Shown: positions 37,257 through 45,027 of the stretch, in pieces | Position numbering within the stretch: the stretch's first letter is position 1 | Layout: the number at the start of each line of letters is the position of its first letter | Origin: Longimicrobiales bacterium | GTDB taxonomy: Bacteria > Gemmatimonadota > Gemmatimonadetes > Longimicrobiales > Gaopeijiaceae | Assembly: GCA_028278645.1 (NCBI GenBank) | Contig: JANQDZ010000047.1 | Span: 186,001 to 250,000, forward strand | DNA length: 64,000 nucleotides | Direction of reading: 5' to 3' | Made by a program: the position numbers and the translations under genes | Notes under the pieces: generated by a model | The model's database searches: none | The model's input: the letters and a program-made list of their open reading frames with translations, nothing else | Told to the model about the DNA's origin: nothing

Positions 37257-37823
37257 TTACATCCCACCCTGGCTGGAGGGCGGTACCATGCCGTTGAGCC
37301 TCAGGTATGTGACCAGGTTCCCGTAGTGCTCCCAGCTGTGAGCCAGGTTGAAGCTGAGGACCCAGAGCTTCGTACCGGTTTGGCCGAAGAACTCCACCTC
37401 CTCCATGGCGGCTGCATCGTTGATGCCGTAGGCCTTGTCGCAGTTGGCGAAGGACGTTTTGAGCCCTTCCACAATGGCAGCTTTGTCGGTCATCTCCTGG
37501 TAGTTGGCCGGACCCTGGGTGCTGGTGCCGTTCACCGTTCCGCAGAAGAAGTACATGGCGTTGGCCTGGTGGCCCACGATCTCACCGAAGGAGAACACCT
37601 CATCGGTGGCTTTGAAGGAGTACTTATCCGCGGGCATCTGCTCGGCCGCGGCGATCAGATACCCTTTTACAGTCTCGTAAAGGGGAGCAACCGATTTCAC
37701 GGCGGCGTCCTGGCTCTGCATGTGCCCGTGGGACCCGTTTTCGGCGTGGGCATGCTCCTGTGCGAACAGAGGCGCGGCCGGCAGAAAGGCCAAGAGAAGG
37801 GCGGCGAGGGACAAACGCTTCAT
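37257..37823 (-). CDS. Exported DinB-fold protein
   Basis: This 188-residue protein has a signal peptide (MKRLSLAALLLAFLPAAPLFAQ), a His-rich mature N-terminus (EHAHAENGSHGHM) and a DinB/YfiT four-helix bundle. The bundle has metal-ligand candidates in the expected places: FSFGEIVGHQANAM (first His) and NLAHSWEHYGNLVTYLR (paired His). DinB-fold proteins with signals occur often in this phylum; their reactions are mostly unknown, although some cytoplasmic relatives use bacillithiol or mycothiol. Start ATG 37823. It is divergent from the 2-oxoacid oxidoreductase operon. Confidence 0.85.
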   Translation of the reverse strand: MKRLSLAALLLAFLPAAPLFAQEHAHAENGSHGHMQSQDAAVKSVAPLYETVKGYLIAAAEQMPADKYSFKATDEVFSFGEIVGHQANAMYFFCGTVNGTSTQGPANYQEMTDKAAIVEGLKTSFANCDKAYGINDAAAMEEVEFFGQTGTKLWVLSFNLAHSWEHYGNLVTYLRLNGMVPPSSQGGM

Positions 37824-37946
37824 GGATCTCTCCTAGATGGAGTGAGAACAGAGGCTCCCGGGACCGGAGCGATCCGAACGCTCCAGGCCGCGCGGAGGCC
37901 ATCGGGTTGTCAGGGTTGAAGAGAATACGCCAGCCGAGGCGAAAAA

Positions 37947-37962
37947 GTTTCGCAAGTGAAAA
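37947..37962. promoter_or_regulatory. Candidate activator-binding palindrome upstream of the 2-oxoacid oxidoreductase
   Basis: GTTTCGCAAGTGAAAA matches the GTTTCA-N4-TGAAAC element found twice upstream of the redox operon at 51981 at 12 of 16 positions, with two of the differences in the N4/spacer region. It is centred about 30 bp upstream of the -24 element, closer than usual for a sigma-54 enhancer. Assignment is inference from shared pattern. Confidence 0.45.
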
Positions 37963-37982
37963 AATCCGACCTTTCCTTGGCC

Positions 37983-37997
37983 CGGCATTCTTCTTGC
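37983..37997 (+). promoter_or_regulatory. Candidate sigma-54 (-24/-12) promoter for the 2-oxoacid oxidoreductase operon
   Basis: CGGCATTCTTCTTGC keeps the GGCA and TTGC cores of the consensus TGGCAC-N5-TTGC. The GG (37984-37985) and GC (37996-37997) are separated by exactly 10 nt. Expected transcription start is near 38009. Confidence 0.55.
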
Positions 37998-38157
37998 GCT
38001 TCTGGGGAACCTGAAGGAAAGCTAACTGTCGTCAATTCAACATGTTGGCTCTGGTTCGGCTGTATCGGGCCGCGGAACTTGGGACACATTTTCCCAAGGG
38101 TTGTCCCCCTTCGGCCCGAGCAACGAGTTGGGACTCTAAGAGGACGTTGGGGAAGGT

Positions 38158-39639
38158 ATGGAATCAAAGGTCGCAAAGCTCAAAATCAAGCCAAAACCGT
38201 TCCTGTTTCCGGAGTTCTGCAAAGGGTGCGGTCGGTGCATCGAATCCTGTCGATTCGATTGTATCACAGAAGGCACGGAGATTAACCCGGAGACGGGGCT
38301 GACCCCCGTCAACATCGATCTGGAGAAATGTTCTGGATGTGGCCTCTGTGTGAGCGCTTGTCCCGAGCCTTTCGGCCTGCATCTCAGGACGGTGGACGTC
38401 GAAGAGATCGACAACGATGCGCTGGAGGGTGTGCACAGCTTCCAGGAGATGGTGGATCTTTTCGACAAGGCGGACTATGAGCTGGAAGATCCGTCGGAGC
38501 TCTTTGGTCCCCGGGAGTCTGAGGCTCCTGATCCGGTGGCCATCCCCGATGAATGGCTCCCCCTGGCCCACCATGAACCCCTCGTATTAAAAGGGAACTA
38601 CGCTTCGGCCGTGGGAGCAATCCTGGCCGGCTGCCGCCACGTATACGGTTATCCCATCACACCGTCCACAGAGGGGGCCGAGCTCATGGCGAAGCTTCAG
38701 CCCTTGATGGACGGGGTGTTCTTCCAGGCAGTCAGCGAAGTCGCAACGGTGAACATGATGTACGGCACCGGCGGTGCCGGACTTCCGTCAATGACGTTCA
38801 CTTCATCTCCAGGCTTCAGCCTGATGTTGGAGGGCGTCTCCTACATGGTGGGAGCCGAGGTCCCCGGTGTGTTCGTGAACGTCATGCGAGGCGGGCCGGG
38901 GCTGGGGAACATCGCTCCGGAGCAAGCCGACATAAAACTCGCCTGTCGGGGGCTCGGACACGGAAACAGCCACGCCATCGTGCTCACTCCTTCCACTCCC
39001 CAGGAGATGTTGGATCTGACGATGCTGGCGTTCGACCTCACCTTCAAATACCGGAATCCGGTAGTCATCCTGGGGGACGGATATCTTGGCCAGATGACCG
39101 GTCGAGTGAAGCTCCCCGATCGCCTGAAGAAGCCGGGGATCCCGGAGTGGGCCGTTTATGGGGATCTGGAACACAGAAGGAACCTGATCTGCTCCATCGA
39201 GCTCTCGGAGCCGGTCCAGGAACAACACAACATCCATCTGAATGAGAAGTACGCGGCCATGGCCGCCGAGGAACAAAGGGCCGATCTCTTTCACACCGAC
39301 GACGCAGAGGTCCTCGTTGTCGCCACCAACACGCCGGCCCGGATGGCGAAGGGTGCTGTGCAGGAATTGAGGGACCAGGGCGTTAAGGTGGGGCTCTTCA
39401 GGCCCATCACGGTGTGGCCGTTTCCCATCGACCTCCTGAAACCCGTCCTGGAGCACACCAAACGGATTGTGATGGTGGAAGCCAGTCCCGGACAGCTCGA
39501 AGACGAGCTTCGCCTGGCCCTGAGTAAGGCCGGGATCCAACCGCCCATCATCGACCATGTCCGCCATTACGGAGGGATTTTGCCGCAGCAATCGGAGGTT
39601 GTGGAGAAGGTTCTCGAAGGGGAGGAGGTGGCCCAATGA
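38158..39639 (+). CDS. 2-oxoacid:ferredoxin oxidoreductase, ferredoxin domain fused to alpha subunit
   Basis: This 493-residue protein combines a two-[4Fe-4S] ferredoxin (about 1-75: CKGCGRCIESCRFDCI and CSGCGLCVSACPEP) with a VorB/KorA-type alpha subunit (about 130-490: GNYASAVGAILAGCRHVYGYPITPSTEGAE, PGFSLMLEGVSYMVGAEVPGVFVNVMRGGPGLG). With its partner it would oxidise a 2-oxoacid and CoA to acyl-CoA and CO2, reducing ferredoxin. The order delta-alpha, then beta-gamma compresses the usual four subunits into two genes. The substrate (2-oxoisovalerate-like or 2-oxoglutarate) cannot be settled by eye. Its stop overlaps the next start by 4 nt (ATGA). A candidate sigma-54 promoter lies upstream. 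Confidence 0.9.
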   Translation: MESKVAKLKIKPKPFLFPEFCKGCGRCIESCRFDCITEGTEINPETGLTPVNIDLEKCSGCGLCVSACPEPFGLHLRTVDVEEIDNDALEGVHSFQEMVDLFDKADYELEDPSELFGPRESEAPDPVAIPDEWLPLAHHEPLVLKGNYASAVGAILAGCRHVYGYPITPSTEGAELMAKLQPLMDGVFFQAVSEVATVNMMYGTGGAGLPSMTFTSSPGFSLMLEGVSYMVGAEVPGVFVNVMRGGPGLGNIAPEQADIKLACRGLGHGNSHAIVLTPSTPQEMLDLTMLAFDLTFKYRNPVVILGDGYLGQMTGRVKLPDRLKKPGIPEWAVYGDLEHRRNLICSIELSEPVQEQHNIHLNEKYAAMAAEEQRADLFHTDDAEVLVVATNTPARMAKGAVQELRDQGVKVGLFRPITVWPFPIDLLKPVLEHTKRIVMVEASPGQLEDELRLALSKAGIQPPIIDHVRHYGGILPQQSEVVEKVLEGEEVAQ

Positions 39640-41084
39640 GTGTCTCCACCTTCTACGATAGGTTCGAACGCCATGCCCAGGGTGAGGGTTTGAAGGGCCA
39701 CGCGACACACTACTGCGCGGGGTGCGGACACGGGCTTGCACATAAGTATATGGCGGAAGCCATCGACGAGTTGGGGATCCAGGATCGGACCATCGCTATC
39801 TCCCCGGTCGGGTGTAGCGTGTTCCTCTACTACTACATGGACGTGGGGAACTCACAGGCCGCCCACGGAAGAGCTCCGGTGGTGGGCTTGGGCCACAAGC
39901 TGGCGAACCCCGAGTCCATCGTGATCTCCTACCAGGGAGACGGGGACCTGGCTTCCATTGGCCTGGCTGAAACGTTCCAAGCGGCCCAGGTGGGGTTGCC
40001 GATCTCGGTCATCTTCATCAACAACGCCATTTATGGTATGACCGGTGGCCAGATGGCACCCACCACTCTGATGGGTCAGCAGACCACCACGACTCCTCGG
40101 GGGCGGGAGAGGGTCGCCGGCCTCCCCATCAGGATGGCTGAGATGATCGGTCAAATGGACGGGCCGGTTTATGTGGAACGAGTCGCTTTGTTTGGCGCCA
40201 AACAGCGGGTGAAGGCCAAGAAGGCAATCAAGAAAGCCCTCCAGCTTCAAGTAGAGAACAAAGGGTACTCTTTCGTTGAGGTTCTTTCAGAGTGCCCGAC
40301 CCACCTGAAGATGACGCCCCTGGAGGCCGAGAAGTGGGTGGAAGAGAACATGGTACCGATCTTTCCGCTCGGCGTTCAAAAGGACATCACCGAAGAGATT
40401 ACTCCGGAGCTGGAATTTAAGCCGTTTAAACCGTCCTTCGATGTGGAGGAAGTCAAAGGCCTGATTATCGAGGGGGCTGAGAACGGGGTTGAGCGTTTCG
40501 CTTCGGCCTTCCCCGAGCACATCGCCAAAGACGACATCTCTCTGAAGCTGGCCGGGGCAGGTGGCGACGGAGCCCAAACGGCCGCCCTCCTTCTCACCCG
40601 AATGGCGATCAATGAGGGATTGGATTCCACTCATATCCCGTCTTACGGGCCTGAGTCACGGGGTGGCACCTCGTACGCCGACGTTCGGATCGCCAAGGAA
40701 GAAGTCCTTTCCCCCGCTTCGCCGACCCCGAACATCCTGATCGCGTTTAATGCACCGAGCCTTACGAAATTTGCTCCGACTGTAGCCTCAGGAGGAACCA
40801 TTCTGTACGACAGCTCGGTCATCTCCGATCCTCCGTCGGTCAACGGCGACATCCAGATGTACGGCGTCCCCTTCACGGAGATTGCCACAACCATCGGCCG
40901 ACGGGTCATCAAGAACGTGGTGGCTTTGGGCGCGCTCCAGGCCATGACCGACATCTTCCCGGAGGAGACCTTCCTGGCCGCGATTCGGCAGGCTCTGGCA
41001 GCTAAGTGTGCCATGATCCCCATGAACGAAGAAGCGTTCCAATGGGGGCAGAAGGCCGTGCGGGAGGGAATCGAAGGGGAGTAG
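39636..41084 (+). CDS. 2-oxoacid:ferredoxin oxidoreductase, beta-gamma subunit fusion
   Basis: This 482-residue protein has a thiamine-diphosphate beta subunit (about 1-250) with the Cys-bearing HYCAGCGHG, the ThDP/Mg signature QGDGDLASIGLAE and the following INNAIYGMTGGQMAPTT. It is joined to a gamma subunit (about 300-475) with the acceptor-domain motifs LAGAGGDGAQTAALLLTRMA and SYGPESRGGTSYADVRI. It forms the catalytic core with the alpha protein upstream. CysXXCys in the beta start may bind a cluster. The four-nt overlap indicates translational coupling, and a strong hairpin follows the operon. Confidence 0.92.
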   Translation: MSVSTFYDRFERHAQGEGLKGHATHYCAGCGHGLAHKYMAEAIDELGIQDRTIAISPVGCSVFLYYYMDVGNSQAAHGRAPVVGLGHKLANPESIVISYQGDGDLASIGLAETFQAAQVGLPISVIFINNAIYGMTGGQMAPTTLMGQQTTTTPRGRERVAGLPIRMAEMIGQMDGPVYVERVALFGAKQRVKAKKAIKKALQLQVENKGYSFVEVLSECPTHLKMTPLEAEKWVEENMVPIFPLGVQKDITEEITPELEFKPFKPSFDVEEVKGLIIEGAENGVERFASAFPEHIAKDDISLKLAGAGGDGAQTAALLLTRMAINEGLDSTHIPSYGPESRGGTSYADVRIAKEEVLSPASPTPNILIAFNAPSLTKFAPTVASGGTILYDSSVISDPPSVNGDIQMYGVPFTEIATTIGRRVIKNVVALGALQAMTDIFPEETFLAAIRQALAAKCAMIPMNEEAFQWGQKAVREGIEGE

Positions 41085-41140
41085 GAGAATACGCGGAGGG
41101 GGTCGCAGCCCTCCCTATCCGCGAGAACCAACATGGCGAG

Positions 41141-41162
41141 AGGGGCCGGATCACCGGCCCCT
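41141..41162 (+). terminator. Terminator of the 2-oxoacid oxidoreductase operon
   Basis: A perfect 9-bp stem (AGGGGCCGG at 41141-41149, CCGGCCCCT at 41154-41162) with a 4-nt loop ATCA is followed by CCCTTCTTTTGC. It is placed 57 nt after the stop codon. Confidence 0.8.
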
Positions 41163-41251
41163 CCCTTCTTTTGCAACTCACCGGATTCAGGTGGCATCTC
41201 ATAACGTAGTTACAGGATTCCAATTCCTCCTGGATCAAGAGAGATCCCCAG

Positions 41252-43654
41252 ATGTCCGACGTTCTTGGTGATGTCCGTTATGCGCTCCGTGCTTTTCGGC
41301 GGTCGCCCCTCCATACGCTCCTCACGATCCTGATCCTCGGCGTCGGCATCGGGGCCGTGACCATGATGTTCAGCACGATGAACACCACGGTGCTTCGGCC
41401 CCTCCCTTATCCGGAACCCGACCGGCTGGTGTGGGGGTGGAAAGCCAGCGATCAGGTGCAGAGGAACTCCCTCTCATGGGACGACTACCGGGACTATCGG
41501 GAAGGTGTCTCCGCTTTCGAAGAAATAGCGGCGTTCTACGTGTTCAGGCCCCAGATCCTGGTTACCGGCGTTGAGGAATCGGAACGGGTGAGGGGAAGCC
41601 TGGTGACGCCCAACTTCTTCCGGACTCTCGGCGTTCTCCCGGCCCTGGGCCGGCCTTTCCAACCGGAGGAGGCGGTCCTGGGGGGTGCCCCGGTGGCGAT
41701 CCTCAGCCACGCCTACTGGCAAGGGCGCCTGGGCGGCGATCCCTACGTCCTTGGGAAAACTCTGACCTTGGACGGTACGGTTACGGAGGTCGTTGGCGTG
41801 ATGCCGGCGGGCTTTCAGTTCCGGGCTCAGGACACCCACATCTGGATCCCATCACAGGAAGGATCCGGGTATACCCAGGGCCGGTTGAACAACAACTTCT
41901 TCTTTGTCGGCCGCCTACGGGAAGGTGCCGACATCTCCTTGGCCCAGGCGCAGATCGACGCGGTAGCCCGGAACATCCAGGCGGAAAGCCCGGATTTCGC
42001 CAGCTGGTACCATTTCATCGAACCACTCCACGACGTGTTTTATGGGGACCTGAGGGGGGTGCTCATGATCCTCTTCGGGTTGGTGACCCTCGTGCCGCTT
42101 CTCGCGTGCGCGAACGTTGCCTCCCTCTCTCTTGCAAAGGCCACATCCCGTACTCGAGAGTTGGCCACTCGGCTGGCTTTGGGCGCTCCCCGAAAACGGG
42201 TATTCAGGCAGCTCATGGTTGAGAGCTTGCTTCTTGCCGTGGTAGGTGGAGCCCTGGGTGTTGGGCTGAGCGTAGGGGGAAGCGGTCTGCTCCGGACCTT
42301 TGGACCGGCCACCCTTCCCAGGCTCGAAGAGCTCGGAGTGGACGGGCCCGTGGTGGCGTTCGCTCTCATCGCTTCCCTTTTGACGGTCCCCCTCTTCGGA
42401 ATCCTTCCAGCCCTGAAAGGGACTGGGTTCGACCTGGCCGGCGCCCTTCGGTTTGGCGCAAGGGGAGGATCGGAGGCCAAGAGCCGGACTCGTTCGGTTC
42501 TAGTGGTGGCACAGGTTGCCCTCTCCATGACGCTCCTCATCGCATCCGGGATGTTGATTCGGAGCTTCCAGGCCCTCCAACGGGTGGATCCTGGGTTTTT
42601 GGTGGAGAGTCTGCTTACGGCCGGAATCCAGATCCCGGACTACAAGTATGATGGGGAGGTTGAACTGGGCCTCGCCTGGGATCAGGTATTGGACCGGCTC
42701 CGAGCGGTGCCCGGTGTCCAGGCTGCTTCGGCGGCCGACTGGCTCCCCATCTCCCCCGGTGGTGGACGTTGGATGTCCATCTACCGCACCGACCAGCCGC
42801 CGGCTGAGGGTGAGCAAGGGACGCCGGCGGCCCACAAGATCGTTTCCACAGACTACTTCAACACCCTGGGAGTGCCCTTACGCGCTGGACGCTCCTTTCA
42901 TCGAAACGACCGCTTCGACACACCGCCGGTGATGGTGATCTCAGAAGCTTTGGCCGGAGTGTTGTATCCTGATGAGGACCCGGTTGGCGGGGAGATCACT
43001 CTGTGGGGCACGAGTTTTCAGGTGATCGGGGTCGCGGCCGATATCTCAGAGCAGGGCCCGGGAAGGGTGGGTCGCCCTCCCTATTTCGTGTCCCTCAATC
43101 AGGTTCCGGCTGCCAGCCTCTCCCTCATGGTCCGAACCGCCAACATTGGCCCACTGGAAGTGGTAGCCGGGATAAGGGAAGCTCTGAGGGAAGTAGATCC
43201 CGATATCGCTTTGACGGGCGTCCGGACCATGGAAGCCCGTATGTCCGATACTATGGCCCAACCCCGGTTCAGGATGACCCTCGTTGGAGCCTTCGCCCTG
43301 GCTGGCCTCCTCCTGGCAGCCTTCGGGCTTTATGGCGTGTTGGCATTCTTCGTGGCTCAACGGCGGAGTGAAATCGGCATCCGTATGGCGGTGGGGGCCG
43401 GGCAGTCCAGCGTTGTGGGGCTGGTGCTGAAACACGGATTGAGTTTGGTGGGGATTGGCGCGGCGCTGGGCGTCCTTGGGGGCGCGATTGCTGGTGTTTC
43501 CCTCCAGAGCCTTCTCTTCGGGGTGTCTCTCGCAGATCCGTTTACTCTCGGGGGAGCCAGCTTCGTCCTATTCTTCGTAGCCCTGACATCTTCGGGTTTG
43601 CCGGCCTGGAAGGCCTCCAGGGTGGATCCTCTGGAATCCCTCAGGGTCGAGTAG
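41252..43654 (+). CDS. ABC transporter permease, MacB/FtsX type (ADOP family)
   Basis: This 800-residue permease has duplicated halves: MSDVLGDVRYALRAFRRSPLHTLLTILILGVGIGAVTMMFSTMN at the start and a MacB periplasmic domain to about 245. The first FtsX core is CANVASLSLAKATSRTRELATRLALGAPRKRV; the second, near the C-terminus, is GLYGVLAFFVAQRRSEIGIRMAVGAGQS, ending SRVDPLESLRVE. ATG 41252. It overlaps the end of the convergent thioesterase gene by 14 bp. No partner ATPase is nearby; substrate unknown. Confidence 0.92.
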   Translation: MSDVLGDVRYALRAFRRSPLHTLLTILILGVGIGAVTMMFSTMNTTVLRPLPYPEPDRLVWGWKASDQVQRNSLSWDDYRDYREGVSAFEEIAAFYVFRPQILVTGVEESERVRGSLVTPNFFRTLGVLPALGRPFQPEEAVLGGAPVAILSHAYWQGRLGGDPYVLGKTLTLDGTVTEVVGVMPAGFQFRAQDTHIWIPSQEGSGYTQGRLNNNFFFVGRLREGADISLAQAQIDAVARNIQAESPDFASWYHFIEPLHDVFYGDLRGVLMILFGLVTLVPLLACANVASLSLAKATSRTRELATRLALGAPRKRVFRQLMVESLLLAVVGGALGVGLSVGGSGLLRTFGPATLPRLEELGVDGPVVAFALIASLLTVPLFGILPALKGTGFDLAGALRFGARGGSEAKSRTRSVLVVAQVALSMTLLIASGMLIRSFQALQRVDPGFLVESLLTAGIQIPDYKYDGEVELGLAWDQVLDRLRAVPGVQAASAADWLPISPGGGRWMSIYRTDQPPAEGEQGTPAAHKIVSTDYFNTLGVPLRAGRSFHRNDRFDTPPVMVISEALAGVLYPDEDPVGGEITLWGTSFQVIGVAADISEQGPGRVGRPPYFVSLNQVPAASLSLMVRTANIGPLEVVAGIREALREVDPDIALTGVRTMEARMSDTMAQPRFRMTLVGAFALAGLLLAAFGLYGVLAFFVAQRRSEIGIRMAVGAGQSSVVGLVLKHGLSLVGIGAALGVLGGAIAGVSLQSLLFGVSLADPFTLGGASFVLFFVALTSSGLPAWKASRVDPLESLRVE

Positions 43655-44126
43655 CGCCCAGCATCGCTTCTGGCATACGAACCGCAACGACTCTTCCGCG
43701 GGCGGTGACCACCCCGTCTGCGGAAAGGGTCTCCTCCAGGACCACCTTCCTGTCCGTGATCTCGACGATCCGGCCCCGGACTTCCAACTCCGGCCCCAAC
43801 GGGGTCGGTTTCAGGAACTCCACCTGGAGGGACGCGGTGACGAACCTCGGAGCCTCTCCCTCCCCGATCTGCTTCCCCTCCCGTCGGAGCATGGCCGCCG
43901 CCGCTCCCCCGGTTCCGTGGCAGTCCAGCAGCGAAGCGATCAATCCGCCGTAGACGTAACCCGGGATGGCAGTGTGGTGAGGTTCTGGCACGAACCGGGA
44001 AACCGTTTCATCGGCCTCCCAGATGGTTTTTAGCTGGTGTCCGCTGGAGTTGAGCCGACCGCACCCGAAGCAGTGAGCCACGTCTTCGGGATAAAAATCC
44101 TGAACGGCTGGATTGGTTTGATCCAC
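43641..44126 (-). CDS. PaaI-type thioesterase, hotdog fold
   Basis: This 161-residue hotdog-fold protein resembles PaaI/YigI thioesterases. It has CFGCG near the N-terminus (HCFGCGRLNSSGHQL), then PGYVYGGLIASLLDCHGTGGAA, which includes the central helix and the Gly-rich turn, and VTASLQVEFLKPTPLGPELEVRGRIVE. A typical catalytic Asp is present in LLDCHG. It would hydrolyse an acyl-CoA, but the substrate is unknown. The start is GTG 44126, preceded by GGAAG. It is divergent from the DUF134-NifX pair. Confidence 0.8.
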   Translation of the reverse strand: MDQTNPAVQDFYPEDVAHCFGCGRLNSSGHQLKTIWEADETVSRFVPEPHHTAIPGYVYGGLIASLLDCHGTGGAAAAMLRREGKQIGEGEAPRFVTASLQVEFLKPTPLGPELEVRGRIVEITDRKVVLEETLSADGVVTARGRVVAVRMPEAMLGATRP

Positions 44127-44199
44127 GGTTCTTCCAAAATAAGGGTGAGCTGGATCGCCATACCGGTTCCCGGTTGACGAAAGATACTCCTGAACTTAA

Positions 44200-44213
44200 T
44201 GTGCATATGCACA
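44200..44213. promoter_or_regulatory. Perfect 14-bp palindrome upstream of the DUF134-NifX pair
   Basis: TGTGCATATGCACA is fully symmetric and sits 27 bp upstream of the DUF134 start codon, in the divergent region with the thioesterase gene. DUF134 proteins carry a helix-turn-helix, so self-regulation through this site is a plausible inference. No experimental support is known to me. Confidence 0.5.
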
Positions 44214-44240
44214 AAATGGAACAGGAGAGGCAATTTACCC

Positions 44241-44528
44241 ATGCCGAGACCAAGAAAAGAACGGAAGTGCCGCCATTTCGAGGGGGACAGGGTTTTTAAA
44301 CCCCGCAGCATCCCCATGCCGGAGCTGGACGTTCTCTTCCTCGGCGAAGACGAGCTCGAGGCCCTCCGCCTTTGTGATGTGGAGGGCCTACATCAAGCCC
44401 TGGCCGGGGATCGAATGGGAATTTCCAGAGGCACGGTCCAGCGGTTGTTGAAGTCCGGGCGATCGAAGCTGGTCCGTGCCCTTGTCGAGAACGCGGCTCT
44501 GGTAATAGGGCCCAAAGGAGAGTCATAG
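44241..44528 (+). CDS. DUF134 family helix-turn-helix protein
   Basis: This 95-residue protein begins MPRPRKERKC, as DUF134 proteins do, then has LDVLFLGEDELEALRLCDVEGLHQALAGDRMGISRGTVQRLLKSGRSKLVRAL, with a sigma-region-4-like helix-turn-helix (residues about 40-75). Members are thought to bind DNA and commonly sit next to NifX-like genes, as here. ATG 44241 has CAGGAGAGG 10 nt upstream; an earlier in-frame ATG lies inside the 14-bp palindrome and is disfavoured. The NifX-like gene starts directly after its stop codon. Confidence 0.9.
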   Translation: MPRPRKERKCRHFEGDRVFKPRSIPMPELDVLFLGEDELEALRLCDVEGLHQALAGDRMGISRGTVQRLLKSGRSKLVRALVENAALVIGPKGES

Positions 44529-44990
44529 ATGAAAATCTGCATACCTACCTTGGATGATCGCGGGCTGGAGGGTCAGCCCTCGGATCACTTCGGAAGTGCC
44601 CCTTTTTTTACCTTCGTCGACACGGATACCGGGGAGGTTGATGTCCATCGAAATGGGGGCGCGAGCCATGTTCACGGCTCATGTCGACCCGTGGAATCGT
44701 TGGGCGCTCACTCGGTGGACGCAATTCTCTGCAGGGGGCTGGGCAGGAGGGCCTTCTCTCGGTTTGAGAATGGTGGGATCGGCGTATTTGTAACCCTGGA
44801 GAAGGATGTGGAAGCCACGGTGAAAGCCTTCGCGGCAGGCCGGCTCCAAAAGCTATCGTCGGAGGAAGCTTGCCACGGGCATGGGCACGGGCACAGGGGC
44901 CAATATGCTCGAGGAGGAATGGGTGGCCATTCGGGTGCTGGAGGTTGCGGCCACGACTATAATCAGAGGCCGAACAGGGGAAGAGACTGA
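44529..44990 (+). CDS. NifX/NifB C-terminal-like protein with His/Gly-rich tail
   Basis: This 153-residue protein has a dinitrogenase-cofactor-biosynthesis fold (residues about 1-110: KICIPTLDDRGLEGQPSDHFGSAPFFTFVDTDTG and VDAILCRGLGRRAFSRFENGGIGVFV). The C-terminal 45 residues are rich in His and Gly (CHGHGHGHRGQYARGGMGGHSGAGGCGHD), suggesting metal binding. Such proteins are widespread in organisms without nitrogenase. Metal or Fe-S handling is a reasonable guess, not an established role. It directly follows the DUF134 gene. A second, tail-less homologue heads the redox operon at 51981. Confidence 0.88.
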   Translation: MKICIPTLDDRGLEGQPSDHFGSAPFFTFVDTDTGEVDVHRNGGASHVHGSCRPVESLGAHSVDAILCRGLGRRAFSRFENGGIGVFVTLEKDVEATVKAFAAGRLQKLSSEEACHGHGHGHRGQYARGGMGGHSGAGGCGHDYNQRPNRGRD

Positions 44991-45027
44991 CCAAACCAGA
45001 AGGCTTACGAACTGAACGGACATTCTC

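Larger units (their letters stand above)
37824..38157. other. Intergenic region and long leader before the 2-oxoacid oxidoreductase operon
   Basis: These 334 bp hold a GTTTC/GAAA palindrome (37947-37962), a -24/-12 promoter match (37983-37997) and, downstream of the expected transcription start near 38009, a leader of about 149 nt. The leader contains a 7-bp hairpin, CTTGGGA (38078-38084) and TCCCAAG (38092-38098), with a 7-nt loop. A second 6-bp stem (GGAGCG/CGCTCC, 37866-37884) lies in the leader of the divergent DinB-fold gene. No gene is seen. Confidence 0.6.
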
